From SHZI01 sp031409515 (lineage in GTDB: Bacteria > Pseudomonadota > Gammaproteobacteria > Steroidobacterales > GCA-2729495), in NCBI GenBank assembly GCA_031409515.1, contig JANNXJ010000056.1, forward strand, positions 1-64,000: a stretch of DNA of 64,000 nucleotides, given 5' to 3'. Below, one piece after another: positions 9,456-17,652 of this stretch. The notes beneath the pieces were generated by a model, which worked only from the letters and a program-made list of their open reading frames with translations, was not told where the DNA came from and made no database searches. The position numbers were made by a program, and so were the translations under genes. Each line of letters opens with the position of its first letter. The first letter of the stretch is position 1.

Positions 9456-9460
9456 GCCGG

Positions 9461-9502
9461 AAAAAAGAACGGCGCGAGGTTCGGGGGGGAACACTCGCGC
9501 CG
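9461..9502 (-). terminator. Intrinsic terminator of the MliC-like gene
   Basis: A 9-bp GC-rich stem (9494-9502 with 9470-9478) is followed on the minus strand by TTCTTTTTT (9469-9461). It would end transcription from the MliC-like gene. It also forms hairpin 2 of the candidate small RNA. Confidence 0.75.
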
Positions 9503-9540
9503 GGTAGTCCCTGACGTCGGGGGGGAGCGTCAGGAGTCTG
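9461..9540 (-). ncRNA. Candidate 3'-UTR small RNA: two hairpins with identical C7 loops plus intrinsic terminator
   Basis: Reading the minus strand after the MliC-like stop, hairpin 1 has a 7-bp stem CCTGACG/CGTCAGG (arms 9528-9534 and 9510-9516). Hairpin 2 has a 9-bp stem CGGCGCGAG/CTCGCGCCG (arms 9494-9502 and 9470-9478). Both loops contain the identical 10-mer TCCCCCCCGA. In hairpin 2 the flanks GTTC/GAAC can also pair, leaving only C residues exposed. Hairpin 2 is followed by TTCTTTTTT. C-rich exposed loops are typical of trans-acting sRNAs that target Shine-Dalgarno sequences, such as Xanthomonas sX13 and the cuckoo-type double-hairpin RNAs. Whether it is released as a separate RNA is inference. 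Confidence 0.55.
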
Positions 9541-9553
9541 GAGGACTTCGGTT

Positions 9554-9928
9554 TTAAGAATTGCCAGCCGGAACCACGGTGGTCGCAGCCTGGGTAGTAG
9601 TGGTGCACTTGACTGGCGTCTTGGAGCCAACCTGCCAGGTCACCGCATCGCCGTCGCCCCGCAGTTCGTAGCGGGAGTCACCAAACCGGAAGCCGGACTT
9701 GGCAGGACGGGAAACCAGTTTCACGACGGGCTTGTCAGCCCCCGTCACCCGGGCCGCGCTGCCGGAATCCCGGTAAGCGACCGTGAGTGCCTGCCCGGAC
9801 TCGCAGCTGTAGGCGACCTGGCGCCACCCCGCTTCGGCGGGCTCATCCGCAGCAAAGCTCGGGCTGGCACCCAAAGACAACAGCAGGAGGCCGACTGAAG
9901 TAGCAGTAATTCGACTAAGGACTTTCAT
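9554..9928 (-). CDS. MliC/PliC-like C-type lysozyme inhibitor family protein, secreted
   Basis: This 124-aa protein begins with a signal peptide (MKVLSRITATSVGLLLLSLG, predicted cleavage after SFA-A near residue 27). A single MliC-like beta-barrel follows: YSCESGQALTVAYRDSG near residue 42, a central SGFRFGDSRYEL matching the SG-x-RY lysozyme-contact motif, then DAVTWQVG and a closing Cys. The two Cys would form the family disulphide. There is no lipobox, so it is periplasmic rather than a lipoprotein. The start is the ATG at 9928 with AGGGAG 6 nt upstream; a TTG two codons earlier is less likely. Its 3' UTR carries the candidate small RNA. Confidence 0.78.
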   Translation of the reverse strand: MKVLSRITATSVGLLLLSLGASPSFAADEPAEAGWRQVAYSCESGQALTVAYRDSGSAARVTGADKPVVKLVSRPAKSGFRFGDSRYELRGDGDAVTWQVGSKTPVKCTTTTQAATTVVPAGNS

Positions 9929-10017
9929 CACCAACTCCCTGTGTAGAAGATCAACGTGGAGTGGTTTTCGGAGGCTGCCCGGGATCGGATGCGCCCAGAC
10001 TCAATCGTTACAAAGTG

Positions 10018-10887
10018 TTACAGATCCCGGTAGCGCTCGCCCTGCTGCAGCATGGCGTCGGTCCCTATCGCGTTGTTGAGGCGCTGAAAGTCGAACATCC
10101 GGTCCAGCATGCCCCGCGTCGTACCGTCGGCCTTCAGCGTGGCCAGATAACTCGTGGCCGCCTGCCCCACCACCCGCACCATGGCCCCCGGGTAAATTGC
10201 CAGCCGGAAGCCGTGGCTGCCCAGCTCCTGAATGGAGAGCAGAGGCGTCTTGCCCCCCTCCACCATGTTCGCCAGCAGGGGAATCCGGTGGCCCAGCTCC
10301 CGGCCCACCCGCTCAAACTGCTCCACACTGCGTAACGCCTCGATGAACAGCACGTCGGCGCCAGCCTCGGCATAGGCGTGAGCCCGGGCCATGCCGGCCT
10401 CAAAGCCGTCGACGGCAATGGCATCAGTGCGGGCCACGATCACCGTGGCGGGATCCCGGCGCGCGTCCTGAGCAGCCTTGAGCTTGCCGAGCATCTCGCC
10501 CACGCTCACCAGCGTCTTCCCGTCCAGGTGGCCGCAGCGCTTGGGGAGCGTCTGGTCTTCCAGCTGAATCGCCGACGCGCCCATCTTCTCCAGCAGTTGC
10601 ACCGTGCGCTGCACGTTCAGCGCATTGCCGAAGCCGTTGTCGCCGTCCACGATCAGCGGCAGCCCGACGCGGTCGCGGATGTTGCCCACCGTCTCCGCCA
10701 CTTCCGTGAGCGTGGTCAGGCCAATGTCAGGCCGGCCCAGCCGGGTGAAGGCGATACTTGCCCCGCTGACGTAAGCGCAGGCAAAGCCGGCCTGCTCGAT
10801 CAACAGCGCAGTGAAAGCGTCGTAGCAGCCCGGCGCGACGAAGGGCTGGCCCGCGAGGAGTTCTCGCAGCCGCTGGGCGTGGGACAT
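10018..10887 (-). CDS. Isocitrate lyase/PEP mutase superfamily C-C lyase
   Basis: This 289-aa (beta/alpha)8 barrel belongs to the methylisocitrate lyase/carboxyphosphonoenolpyruvate mutase/dimethylmalate lyase branch. The active-site loop PKRCGH (near residue 114) carries the catalytic Cys. DGDNGFGN (near 81) and QLEDQ (near 107) supply the metal-binding acids. Such enzymes cleave 2-hydroxy-di/tricarboxylates to pyruvate (or an alpha-keto acid) plus a second acid. It is the last gene of the six-gene operon and overlaps the hydratase small subunit by TGATG. The pairing suggests the hydratase makes the hydroxy-acid this lyase splits, as dimethylmaleate hydratase and dimethylmalate lyase do in Eubacterium barkeri. 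Canonical PrpB is less likely without prpC/acnD. Confidence 0.85.
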   Translation of the reverse strand: MSHAQRLRELLAGQPFVAPGCYDAFTALLIEQAGFACAYVSGASIAFTRLGRPDIGLTTLTEVAETVGNIRDRVGLPLIVDGDNGFGNALNVQRTVQLLEKMGASAIQLEDQTLPKRCGHLDGKTLVSVGEMLGKLKAAQDARRDPATVIVARTDAIAVDGFEAGMARAHAYAEAGADVLFIEALRSVEQFERVGRELGHRIPLLANMVEGGKTPLLSIQELGSHGFRLAIYPGAMVRVVGQAATSYLATLKADGTTRGMLDRMFDFQRLNNAIGTDAMLQQGERYRDL

Positions 10888-11387
10888 CAGTTCGTTTCCT
10901 TGTTAACCCGAAGCTTCAGCCAGGGCATCAGGCCGCCGGCCTCGACCATGGCCATGAGGTGTGCAGGAATTCCGGGCACGGTGTGGACCGCGCCAGATCC
11001 AGCAAGCTCGATCCGTCCGGCCACGGCATCGACCCGGAGCCGGTCACCGGGCCGCACGGTGGCAGCGCCAGGGAACACCAGCGCGGGCAGACCGAAGTTG
11101 AGCGCGTTGCGGTAGAAGATCCGGCCAAAGGACACGGCGAGCACAGCGCCTACACCGAGGTGGGTCAGGGCTATGGCCGCCTGTTCCCGGGCCGAGCCGA
11201 CGCCAAAGTTGCGCCCGCCTACGACGATGTCCCCGGGACGAACCTCCCTGGCGAAAGCCGGATTGATCGCCTCCAGGCAATGGCGCGCCATCTCCTCCAT
11301 GCTGGCCTTGAAGTACAGGCCCGGGGCCATCACGTCCGTGTTGATATCGTCGCCGAAGACCCAGGCGCGACCCTCGATGAGCTTCAA
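10887..11387 (-). CDS. Aconitase/isopropylmalate-isomerase-type hydratase, small subunit
   Basis: This 166-aa swivel-domain protein resembles LeuD and DmdB. Signature residues are GDDINTD near residue 12, the substrate-binding loop GGRNFGVGSAREQA near 55, and FGRIFYRNALNFGLPAL near 84. I start at the TTG at 11387 with GGGAG 8 nt upstream, forming a TTGA overlap with the large-subunit stop. The longer open frame upstream merely shadows the large subunit. It would close the active site of the [4Fe-4S] large subunit. Substrate is not predictable, but no leuA or leuB lies nearby, which argues against leucine synthesis. Confidence 0.85.
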   Translation of the reverse strand: MKLIEGRAWVFGDDINTDVMAPGLYFKASMEEMARHCLEAINPAFAREVRPGDIVVGGRNFGVGSAREQAAIALTHLGVGAVLAVSFGRIFYRNALNFGLPALVFPGAATVRPGDRLRVDAVAGRIELAGSGAVHTVPGIPAHLMAMVEAGGLMPWLKLRVNKETN

Positions 11388-12649
11388 GCGAGAAACTCCC
11401 GGGGGTCCGCAATGCGGCCCGCCACAGCCGACGCCGCCACGGTGTAGGGCGAAGCCAGATAGACCTGGGCTGAGTTCGCGCCCATGCGGCCGCGGAAATT
11501 CCTGTTGGTCGATGAGATGCACACCTCGTTCTCCGCCAGTACGCCAGCCCCAAGCGCGGCACACGCGCCGCAGCCTGTGGGCAGGATGTACGCCCCTGCC
11601 GCGGTGAGCGTGGCCAGCGTCCCGTCGGCAGCTGCTGCCGTCATGGCGCTGACGGAGGCCGGCGCCACCAGCAGGCGCGTGCCCCGGGCCACGCTTCGGC
11701 CCTTGAGCACCTCCGCCACCATGTGGAGATCCGAGAGCTTCGCACCCACGCAGGCACCAATGTAGGCCTGGTCGACCCGCACGGAGTCGAAGGACCCAAC
11801 GGGCCCCGAGTTGGCCGGTGAATGGGGGGCAGCAATCTGGGGCGCGAGGTCCGTCGCCGAGAAGTCGTGGACGGCGGCGTAGCGGGCGCCAGGATCGCTC
11901 CGCCAGTCGAGGGCATCGGTTGCCGGCGCGCGGCCCGCGGCCCGGAGCGCCTGGAGCGTGACCTCGTCGGCCTCGACGAGGCCGGTTTCAGCACCCAGCT
12001 CCGCGGCCATGTTCGTGAGCACCATGCGCTCCCAGATGGACATGTTGCGCACCGTTTCGCCGCCGTACTCCAGAACCCGCCCGCCGTTCTCCATGCCGAG
12101 CTGCCGGCACAGGAACAGGGCGATGTCTTTGGCGACGACGCCGCGGGCAAAGTGCCCCGACCAATTCACCCGCACAGTCTCGGGCGTCTGGATCCAGATC
12201 TCGCCGGTAACGAGCACACCCGTCAGCTCTATCGCGCCGAAACCCGCCATGAAACAGCCGAAGGCGCCGCCCATGCTGGAGTGGGAGTCGCCACCCACGG
12301 CAAACATGCCCGGCGTCAGCAGGCCCTGCTCGGCCAGCAGCACGTGACCGATACCGCGCATGTCGAAGAAGCGCGTGATATTGAAGTGGGCCGCGAACTC
12401 CCGCGTCAGCTTGAGGATCGCGGCCGACTCCGCGTCCACCGCCGGGGTGAAGTGATCGGAGCACAGGACAATCCGGTCCGGATCCCAGACGCCGACCCCG
12501 AGCTCTTTCAGCCGGGGCCAGATCCGCCGGGGGCCGCCGGAGTCCAGCAGCAGAGCGAGGTCCACCCGGCAGGTGACGATCTCGCCGGGACTCACCCGCG
12601 GCTGGCCCGAGGCCCGGGCGAGGATCTTCTCAGTCAGCGTTCGGGGCAT
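11384..12649 (-). CDS. Aconitase/isopropylmalate-isomerase-type hydratase, large subunit ([4Fe-4S])
   Basis: This 421-aa protein is of LeuC/homoaconitase size. Cluster ligands are visible in YIGACVGAK (near residue 285) and in TGCGACAALG (near 345). Other landmarks are CSDHFTPA near 65, GGDSHSSMGGAFG near 121, and SSTNRNFRGRMG near 370. It catalyses reversible hydration/dehydration of an unsaturated di- or tricarboxylate. The start ATG at 12649 lies 1 nt after the SDR stop; the 19 residues the open frame adds upstream come from shadow sequence. Position between an SDR and a C-C lyase indicates a catabolic rather than leucine-biosynthetic role (inference). Confidence 0.88.
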   Translation of the reverse strand: MPRTLTEKILARASGQPRVSPGEIVTCRVDLALLLDSGGPRRIWPRLKELGVGVWDPDRIVLCSDHFTPAVDAESAAILKLTREFAAHFNITRFFDMRGIGHVLLAEQGLLTPGMFAVGGDSHSSMGGAFGCFMAGFGAIELTGVLVTGEIWIQTPETVRVNWSGHFARGVVAKDIALFLCRQLGMENGGRVLEYGGETVRNMSIWERMVLTNMAAELGAETGLVEADEVTLQALRAAGRAPATDALDWRSDPGARYAAVHDFSATDLAPQIAAPHSPANSGPVGSFDSVRVDQAYIGACVGAKLSDLHMVAEVLKGRSVARGTRLLVAPASVSAMTAAAADGTLATLTAAGAYILPTGCGACAALGAGVLAENEVCISSTNRNFRGRMGANSAQVYLASPYTVAASAVAGRIADPREFLA

Positions 12650-12650
12650 T

Positions 12651-13445
12651 TCAGCGGACCCTTTCAATGGCGCGTCGCGCCAGCCGGTCCACAAGGCCGG
12701 GGGCAATGACCTTGAGCAATTGTGCCAGCTTGCCCGTCGGGGTCATGACGAGATCCCGGGAGCGGCGCCGGGTGGCCACAATGATCTGGCGCGCGCATTC
12801 GCCGACACTCATCACCCGGTCCGGGTCCAGCGGGTCGATCCGGATCGGCCCGCCATCCGGACCGGTCGCATTCTCCCGAATCCCCGTCGCCACAAACCCC
12901 GGGTAGATCATCGTGACGGTCACGCCGGAACCGTCCAGCTCGATGCGCAGGGAATCGAAGAAGCCGCGCATGGCGTGTTTCGAGGCCGCATAGCCGGAGC
13001 GCGTCGGGACGCCGGTGAGGCCGGTCAGGCTGGCAATCCCCACGATCCGGCCCCGGGACGCCTTCAGGTGGGGAAGCGCATAGGCCGTGCAATAGACCGC
13101 GCCCATGTAGTTGACCGCCATGATCCGCTCCAGCATGGCGAGATTACGAATCTCGTCGACCCGAGCCCACATGGTGGCACCCGCGTTGCAGACCAGGGTG
13201 TCCAGGCGACCGAAGCGGGCGACGGTCTGCTCAATCAGTGCCCGGCAGTCACTCTCCCGGGCAACATCCGTGGGCACCACGAGCACCGTGGCGCAGAGCT
13301 GGCGACACTCGGTGGCCACTGCTTCCAGCGCTGCGGTGTCCCGGGCGGCCAGGGTCAGCTGCGCCCCCAAGGAGGCCAGCTGCCGGGCCAGCTCAGCACC
13401 GATCCCCCGGGACGCACCGGTGATGATTAGGACGTTGTCGCGCAT
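12651..13445 (-). CDS. Short-chain dehydrogenase/reductase
   Basis: This 264-aa classical SDR has the nucleotide motif TGASRGIG near residue 9, CNAGATMW near 85, catalytic Ser in IVGIASLTG near 137 and YAASKHAMRGF near 154. The C-terminal extension (MTPTGKLAQLLKVIAPGLVDRL) resembles lipid- or steroid-directed SDRs that end in a hydrophobic helix. The acid typical of NAD-specific members after beta-2 is not evident; TLAARDTAAL suggests NADP(H). The start is the ATG at 13445, supported by the immediate N-terminal Rossmann strand. It lies 17 nt downstream of the acyl-CoA dehydrogenase gene. Confidence 0.9.
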   Translation of the reverse strand: MRDNVLIITGASRGIGAELARQLASLGAQLTLAARDTAALEAVATECRQLCATVLVVPTDVARESDCRALIEQTVARFGRLDTLVCNAGATMWARVDEIRNLAMLERIMAVNYMGAVYCTAYALPHLKASRGRIVGIASLTGLTGVPTRSGYAASKHAMRGFFDSLRIELDGSGVTVTMIYPGFVATGIRENATGPDGGPIRIDPLDPDRVMSVGECARQIIVATRRRSRDLVMTPTGKLAQLLKVIAPGLVDRLARRAIERVR

Positions 13446-13461
13446 GAAGGTCCGCTGCCGG

Positions 13462-15096
13462 TCATGCCCTGAGGAGATCGATACCGAGGCGCTGGAATCC
13501 CAGGCACGCCTGCCGGGCAGGTTGTTCGTCGCTGGAGCCGACGACGGCTGTCGCGTGCTCCACCAGCAGCGCCAGCTCCAGGGCACGCCCGAGTGTCAGG
13601 GTGAAGTGCCGCGCCCCCCGCTGGCGCTCAGCCGGGTCCCGGGTCTCCCGATGCCAGACCAGAGCGTGATCCAGGGCGGCGACACTCGCGGCCCCTGCGG
13701 CACGCACTTCCCCATCCGCCGCCCCGGTGACGGCCCGGAGCACCCGGTGCCGCAGTCCTGCCAGGCCCTGGTCCAGGTCCGCCCGGAGCAGGAGGTCGAG
13801 GGAGAGCACATTGGTCGTCCCCTCCCAGATCGGCAGCACCTGGCTGTCCCGGAGCAGCACCGGAAGGCCCGTGTCCTCCACGTAACCGGCGCCCCCGAAG
13901 GCCTCGATAAGTTCGCTCGCGCCCGCCGCTGCCTGCTTGCCGGTGGTCGCCTTGGCGACCGGCGTCAGCAGGCGCAGGAGAGCGGCCTCAGAGGCATCCA
14001 GCGCTCCGCCCTCCTCCCGGCCCAGCAGCTCAGCCAGGAGGAAGGCCAGCAGAAACGCGCCGGCCGACTCGGCGTCCAGGTCGTCCAGCGTTGCCCGATG
14101 CAATGGCTGTGCAGCGAGGGTGGCGCCAAAGGCCCGGCGCTTTGCGGCGTAGTCCTCGGCAAGGCCCAGGCCGTGACGCAGAAAGGAGGCGGCACACACG
14201 CTGTTCCAGGTCCGCGTGACGCGCAGCATCGGCTCGATACTCCGGGTCCCGTGCGTCGTCCCGGCCACGAGGTGGGCCACGGTACCGTCCAGCGTGAGTT
14301 CGGCGGTAGGCACCTTCCGGGTGCCCAGCTTGTCCTTGAGGCGCTCGACGCGAATGCCGTTCAGCCGGCCGTCGGCGTCCCGGGTCTCCAGGTAGAACAG
14401 CGCCAGACCGCTGCCGCCGGGACCGTTGCCCTCGGGACGGGCGAGCGTGAGTGCCATCTGGGACGTCGCTGCCGACGTGAACCACTTCTTCCCCCGGAGG
14501 CGCCACACCCCGTCGCGACACTCCGCACTGGTCTGGGACAAGCCCACGTCGGAGCCGCCCGTGGCTTCCGTCATCCACTGGCCGCTCGTCCAGAACCGGG
14601 CGGGGTCGCGACTGGTAAGACGGGGCACGGCCCGGTCGATCAGTGCCTGATTCCCGGCGGCCAGCAGCGTCCGCGCTGCACCGTCGGTCATGGCCAGCGG
14701 GCAGGTGTACACATCCGTGACGGGATGAAAGAGATGCACGAGCAGAAACTGGTGCACCCGGGACCAGTGACTGTACTGGCGCTCCTGGGGGTGCGCGGTG
14801 AGTCCGTAGCGGACAGCAAGGTGCTCGGCCTCGTGCCACAGGGGCGACAGTTCAATACGGTCGACCCGGTTGCCCCAGGCGTCGAAGGTCGTGAGCTGCG
14901 GCTCATTCAGGCGATCGGCGCGCTGGAAATCCCAGAGCGGACCGGCGGCCCGCGTGCCGAGCTCCTCCAGCTCCGGTGCGATGGCCGCTGCCACCGCAGG
15001 GGGCAACCGGTGGCGAACGAAACTCCGCACCAGCCAGTCGTCCAGATAGCCATGCCGGGGGCGCGGCTCCGGCTGGACGAAGGGCTGGATGGTCAT
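13462..15096 (-). CDS. Acyl-CoA dehydrogenase family protein, AidB-like
   Basis: This 544-aa protein has the long architecture of AidB-type acyl-CoA dehydrogenases. Landmarks are MTEATGGSDVGLSQT near residue 174 (FAD/substrate loop), KKWFTSAA near 199, VPTAELTLDG near 263, and GGAGYVEDTGLPVLLRDSQ followed by LPIWEGTTNVLSLDLL near 400-435. AidB itself binds DNA, but most homologues in catabolic operons oxidise acyl-CoA thioesters. The gene follows the Rieske oxygenase by 8 nt. No acyl-CoA ligase is in the window, so the CoA substrate must be made elsewhere or the role differs. Confidence 0.88.
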   Translation of the reverse strand: MTIQPFVQPEPRPRHGYLDDWLVRSFVRHRLPPAVAAAIAPELEELGTRAAGPLWDFQRADRLNEPQLTTFDAWGNRVDRIELSPLWHEAEHLAVRYGLTAHPQERQYSHWSRVHQFLLVHLFHPVTDVYTCPLAMTDGAARTLLAAGNQALIDRAVPRLTSRDPARFWTSGQWMTEATGGSDVGLSQTSAECRDGVWRLRGKKWFTSAATSQMALTLARPEGNGPGGSGLALFYLETRDADGRLNGIRVERLKDKLGTRKVPTAELTLDGTVAHLVAGTTHGTRSIEPMLRVTRTWNSVCAASFLRHGLGLAEDYAAKRRAFGATLAAQPLHRATLDDLDAESAGAFLLAFLLAELLGREEGGALDASEAALLRLLTPVAKATTGKQAAAGASELIEAFGGAGYVEDTGLPVLLRDSQVLPIWEGTTNVLSLDLLLRADLDQGLAGLRHRVLRAVTGAADGEVRAAGAASVAALDHALVWHRETRDPAERQRGARHFTLTLGRALELALLVEHATAVVGSSDEQPARQACLGFQRLGIDLLRA

Positions 15097-15104
15097 TGCT
15101 CTGC

Positions 15105-16253
15105 TCAGGCCACGCGGCTGACGCCCTGGGACAGATCCTGGGCGTTATCCTGGGCAACTGTCTTGAGCGGTACGGTCTTGTGCACCCACTGGCCCGGCTC
15201 GCTCCGGTGGCCGGGGCAGGGCAGCACCCGGACGTGGGTAGCCCGCAAGGCCGCCAGCGCCGAGGCATCGACCTCGCCGAATTTCTCGGCGTAGTCCCGC
15301 GTCATCTTGCGGGCCTGGGCCAGGGTCAGGTCGGTCTCCACCAGCAACTCCTCAGCGGGCGACGCGGCCTGGCGCGGCCGAGTGCCCTTCAGCACGGCGT
15401 AGTCCTCATCCATGACCTGGTCCCGGGTCATCGTCACCAGCATCTGGTGATCCGCGGCCGAGAGACCACCCTTGCCGTCGGCCCCGGGTTTCGGCTGCAG
15501 CAGCAGCATGAAAATCTGGGAATTGTCCTCATCGATCGGCGTCACCGTGGCGACCACCACGGTGGCGGGATACCCCGGCTGCCTGTTCGTGTTCCGGGAC
15601 ACCATGCCGATCACGTCGAACTCCATCATCAGCCCCCGGTCAGGACTGAGGTTGCCCTTGGCATCCCAGGCGGCATGGAACGCCTTCACGTAGGTGTCGG
15701 TCTGCTCAAGGGTTTCGATGGTCACGCCCTTGGGCAGCCACTTGGCGAACTCGTGCACGTAGTGCACGTGACAGGGGTCGTTGTAGTTTTCGGCCAGGCG
15801 CACGTAGTTAACATCCTTCTTCCGCGACAGGATGCCCACGTGCCAGCCGTCGGGATCGTCGTACTCCGGCAGGATGTTCCGCAGCCGGGGCCGCTGGGCG
15901 TCGTCCAGATCCCCAAGGAAGGCGAACACCAGCCCGTAGTGCTCCTCCACCGGGTAGGACGGCACCCGGGCCTTCCGAGGCGGGGCAGCCGGATCCTTGA
16001 TGCCTGCCGGCACCCGCACACAGCGGCCGCTGCCTTCGAACTCCCAGCCGTGCTGGGGACAGATCAGGAGGTCGGCGCGCCGCCTGCCGGCGGACAGGGA
16101 GGCCCCCCGGTGACAACAGACATCACTCAGGCAGTGGGCGACACCTGCCTGGTCTCGAAAAAGGACCAGGTCGCAGCCCAGCATGCGGACCTTGACGGGT
16201 GCCTGTGTGAGCTCGCTGGCAACACAGGCCGCGTACCAGTTATTGATGAACAC
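15105..16253 (-). CDS. Rieske non-haem iron oxygenase, alpha subunit
   Basis: This 382-aa protein has an N-terminal Rieske domain with C-x-H (CCHRG near residue 46) and C-x2-H (CPQHGW near 65) ligands of a [2Fe-2S] cluster. The catalytic domain follows with the bridging Asp and two His in ENYNDPCHVHYVH (near 153). It probably hydroxylates or O-demethylates a hydrophobic ring substrate, using an external reductase that is not encoded here. It is first in the six-gene operon, and its promoter lies in the 71-bp spacer shared with the divergent MFS gene. It does not carry the usual KshA signature, so steroid 9-alpha-hydroxylase is not claimed. Confidence 0.9.
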   Translation of the reverse strand: MFINNWYAACVASELTQAPVKVRMLGCDLVLFRDQAGVAHCLSDVCCHRGASLSAGRRRADLLICPQHGWEFEGSGRCVRVPAGIKDPAAPPRKARVPSYPVEEHYGLVFAFLGDLDDAQRPRLRNILPEYDDPDGWHVGILSRKKDVNYVRLAENYNDPCHVHYVHEFAKWLPKGVTIETLEQTDTYVKAFHAAWDAKGNLSPDRGLMMEFDVIGMVSRNTNRQPGYPATVVVATVTPIDEDNSQIFMLLLQPKPGADGKGGLSAADHQMLVTMTRDQVMDEDYAVLKGTRPRQAASPAEELLVETDLTLAQARKMTRDYAEKFGEVDASALAALRATHVRVLPCPGHRSEPGQWVHKTVPLKTVAQDNAQDLSQGVSRVA

Positions 16254-16324
16254 CGGGGCACTCCAGACAGTGGATCCGGAAGCCAGTATGAACCCCCGGA
16301 CAGCAGTCGTTCTAGACTGGCGCC

Positions 16325-17644
16325 ATGGCCTTCTCCATCCAGCGGATGCTGCCCCCGGACGACCTGCTGCGGGACGCCACCTACCGGAGGCTCTGGACGT
16401 CCATCCTGATCAGCTCCCTCGGGGGCCAGCTCACCCTGCTGGCCGTGCCATTGACAGCCGTGGTACTGCTGCATGCCACGCCGCTCCAGATGGCCCGCCT
16501 CACCGCCACCGAGATCAGCGCCTTCGTGCTGCTCTCGCTCCCCGCCGGGGTCTGGCTGGACCGGGTTTACAAGCTGCCCGTCTACATCATCGGTGAGTCG
16601 TTGCTGGCGCTGGCGGTTGCGAGTGTGCCCCTGGCCTGGTGGCTGGGGTGGTTATCCATGGAATGGCTGTACGTCGTAGCCTTCGCCTTTGGGGCGGTGT
16701 ACACGATCGCCGGCAGCGCCGCCCAGATCGTGCTGACCCAGATCGTGCCCCGGGAGCGGCTGGTGGAGGCCCACGCCAAGAACGCCCTGGCCAACTCCAC
16801 CGCTGAAGTTGCGGGACCCGGCGCCGCCGGCGTGCTGATCAGCCTGACGAGCCCCGCACTGGCGCTCGTGGCGGATGCGGTGATGCTGACGTTCTCGGCA
16901 CTGATTCTCCGCGGCCTGCGCCTCAACGAGGTGTTGCACCCGTCCACCCAGCGCTTTCGCGCCGCGCTGCTTGCTGGCCTCTCCTTTGTCGCGCAGAACC
17001 GGCTGCTGGTAACGATGGCCTGCATCGTCGGGGGCTGGCAGCTGTGCCACAACGCCGCCCTGGTGGTGCAGATCCTCTTTGCCACCCGGGAACTCGGCCT
17101 GTCTGCCGGTGGCGTCGGGCTGTGCTACATCGCCCTGGGTGTCGGCACCATTCTCGCCAGCACCCTGGGCCACCGGCTCGCGGGCCGGATCGGTCCGGGC
17201 CCGACCCTGGTGCTGGGGCTGGCGATCTGCGGCGGCGGGTGGCTGCTGGGCGCCATCGCTCCTGCCGGGACTCTGGGCGCCATCATCTTTGCCCTGATGC
17301 TGATGGCCTTCGGTGCTGGTGCCACTCTCGTGTTCATCACTTTCCTCGCGCTACGCCAGGCAGCAACCCCGGCGCCCCTCCTCGGGCGGATGACGAGCAC
17401 GATGCGCTGGCTGATTCTGCTGCCAGCCGCGCCCGGTGCCCTGCTGGGTGGCTGGCTCGGGGAACACGTGGGCCTGCGCTCGGCCCTGGCCTTTGCTGGC
17501 GCCATGGCCCTGCTCGTGGCTATCGCCGCCTGGCGCCAGCCGATCATCCGTAACCTGCGCACCCTGCCCATGGCATCGGGACCCCATCGGGCAGCGGATG
17601 GGCAGCGGGTGCCGGATTCACAGCCCGGAGAATTCGTGCCCTGA
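16325..17644 (+). CDS. Major facilitator superfamily transporter (EntS/MFS_3-like)
   Basis: This 439-aa inner-membrane protein has about 12 spans, the MFS_3 layout, and a conserved GVWLDRVYKLPVYIIGE loop after TM2. The C-terminal tail after residue about 415 is hydrophilic. Relatives include exporters for siderophores and drugs and many uncharacterised permeases. It is divergently arranged from the Rieske oxygenase operon and could export or import its substrate or product; that link is inference from position. Confidence 0.85.
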   Translation: MAFSIQRMLPPDDLLRDATYRRLWTSILISSLGGQLTLLAVPLTAVVLLHATPLQMARLTATEISAFVLLSLPAGVWLDRVYKLPVYIIGESLLALAVASVPLAWWLGWLSMEWLYVVAFAFGAVYTIAGSAAQIVLTQIVPRERLVEAHAKNALANSTAEVAGPGAAGVLISLTSPALALVADAVMLTFSALILRGLRLNEVLHPSTQRFRAALLAGLSFVAQNRLLVTMACIVGGWQLCHNAALVVQILFATRELGLSAGGVGLCYIALGVGTILASTLGHRLAGRIGPGPTLVLGLAICGGGWLLGAIAPAGTLGAIIFALMLMAFGAGATLVFITFLALRQAATPAPLLGRMTSTMRWLILLPAAPGALLGGWLGEHVGLRSALAFAGAMALLVAIAAWRQPIIRNLRTLPMASGPHRAADGQRVPDSQPGEFVP

Positions 17645-17652
17645 TCCGGGGC

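Noticed and set aside
13111..15294. Long plus-strand open frame (727 aa) opposite the SDR, acyl-CoA dehydrogenase and Rieske genes
   Set aside because: High-GC shadow: low-complexity Arg/Gly/Pro-rich translation with no domain, antisense to genes with clear motifs.
15105..16253. 3-ketosteroid 9-alpha-hydroxylase (KshA)
   Set aside because: Rieske and iron motifs are generic and no steroid-ring cleavage genes are nearby, so only the superfamily is assigned.
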